Positions 5,676 to 5,981 of a stretch of DNA of 5,981 bases are shown here, piece by piece. A program made the translations under genes and the position numbers. The notes beneath the pieces were generated by a model that saw only the letters and a list, made by a program, of their open reading frames with translations, searched no databases and was not told where the DNA came from. Source of the stretch: Paracoccaceae bacterium (GTDB lineage Bacteria > Pseudomonadota > Alphaproteobacteria > Rhodobacterales > Rhodobacteraceae); NCBI GenBank assembly GCA_027080755.1, contig JALWQC010000246.1, forward strand, positions 1-5,981, in the 5' to 3' direction. Position 1 is the stretch's first letter. Every line of letters begins with the position of its first letter.

Positions 5676-5981
5676 AACACCTCTGGCCTGTGCTGCTGGC
5701 TATGCTGGCCTTTCCGGTGCAAGCCCAGAATTTTGCCGCCGCCGGCGCCCCCCGGGATATGACAGAGGCGCGCGATTACCTGCGCCTGTTCACCGGTTTG
5801 CGCGCCGACGGCATGGATTACTTTTTCCCGACATTCCAGTATCAGGAAATCCCCGCGGCCAAATCCCTGGGATTCGAGGGGGATTTCACCGCCCCCTGCA
5901 GCCCCGACGACCCCGTTTTCACCGCCCTGCGGCAAAGCGGTATGCGTCTGATCCTGCCGGCCGAGCTGCTGTATCCTGCCC
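5672..5981 (+). CDS. Exported protein of unknown function, N-terminal part; runs off the right edge
   Basis: An open frame starting at GTG 5672 overlaps the ribonuclease stop (GTGA) and stays open for 103 codons to the window end. It was likely missed by simple start-to-stop scans because it has no stop here. Residues 1-19 (VKHLWPVLLAMLAFPVQAQ) are a convincing signal peptide with an AQA-like cleavage site, so the product is predicted to be exported. The mature part has one visible cysteine (C76). It includes the segments RADGMDYFFPTFQYQEIPAA (45-64) and FTALRQSGMRLILPAELLYP (83-102); an alternation of helix and strand of this kind, with a polar strand end, recalls the start of a TIM-barrel hydrolase. 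That is only an impression, and I do not recognise the family. The four-base overlap implies translational coupling with the ribonuclease. Confidence 0.72.
   Translation, partial: MKHLWPVLLAMLAFPVQAQNFAAAGAPRDMTEARDYLRLFTGLRADGMDYFFPTFQYQEIPAAKSLGFEGDFTAPCSPDDPVFTALRQSGMRLILPAELLYPA

Noticed and set aside
1..5981. Mobile element, phage remnant, toxin-antitoxin, CRISPR or defence system
   Set aside because: There are no transposase, integrase or repeat arrays, no terminal inverted repeats, and base composition is even; all genes look like stable chromosomal genes.

Overview
The window reads as ordinary chromosomal DNA from an alphaproteobacterium, most likely a marine or related Rhodobacteraceae (Roseobacter-type) species. 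The evidence is the high GC and strong third-position GC in the genes, a DUF1013/TrcR-type regulator (a family restricted to alphaproteobacteria), an alphaproteobacterial-type phasin, a ClpS with the C-terminal [10 protein letters not shown] ending, and promoters built on TATATAGG. Species assignment is inference.

Layout, left to right. (1) Positions 1-1224, minus strand: a D-alanyl-D-alanine carboxypeptidase with a signal peptide, all three penicillin-binding active-site motifs, a long Pro/Ala-rich linker and the first residues of what looks like a SPOR domain, cut by the left edge. (2) Positions 1225-1459: a 235-base divergent control region with a good sigma-70 promoter for the phasin, a 15-base palindrome just upstream of it, and a weaker promoter candidate facing the carboxypeptidase. 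(3) Positions 1460-1868: a phasin gene closed by a strong intrinsic terminator. (4) Positions 1922-3280: clpS and an RsmC-like methyltransferase, 21 bases apart and probably one operon. (5) Positions 3348-4151: a short-chain dehydrogenase/reductase-like protein whose catalytic lysine is replaced by methionine. (6) Positions 4163-4193: a symmetrical terminator serving two convergent genes. (7) Positions 4214-4933, minus strand: a TrcR/DUF1013 regulator. (8) Positions 4934-5033: a short divergent promoter region. (9) Positions 5034-5675: an exported T2-family ribonuclease, overlapping by four bases (GTGA) a second exported protein that runs off the right edge.

Functionally this is a set of housekeeping and envelope genes (peptidoglycan trimming, polyhydroxyalkanoate granules, N-degron proteolysis, probable rRNA modification, cell-cycle transcription control, periplasmic RNA degradation) and not a single pathway. 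I see no mobile element, CRISPR array, tRNA, rRNA or phage gene, and no clear sign of an undescribed multigene system. The points most worth a second look are the lysine-less SDR, the palindrome at the phasin promoter, the very short or absent leader of the T2 ribonuclease, and the unrecognised exported protein coupled to that ribonuclease.
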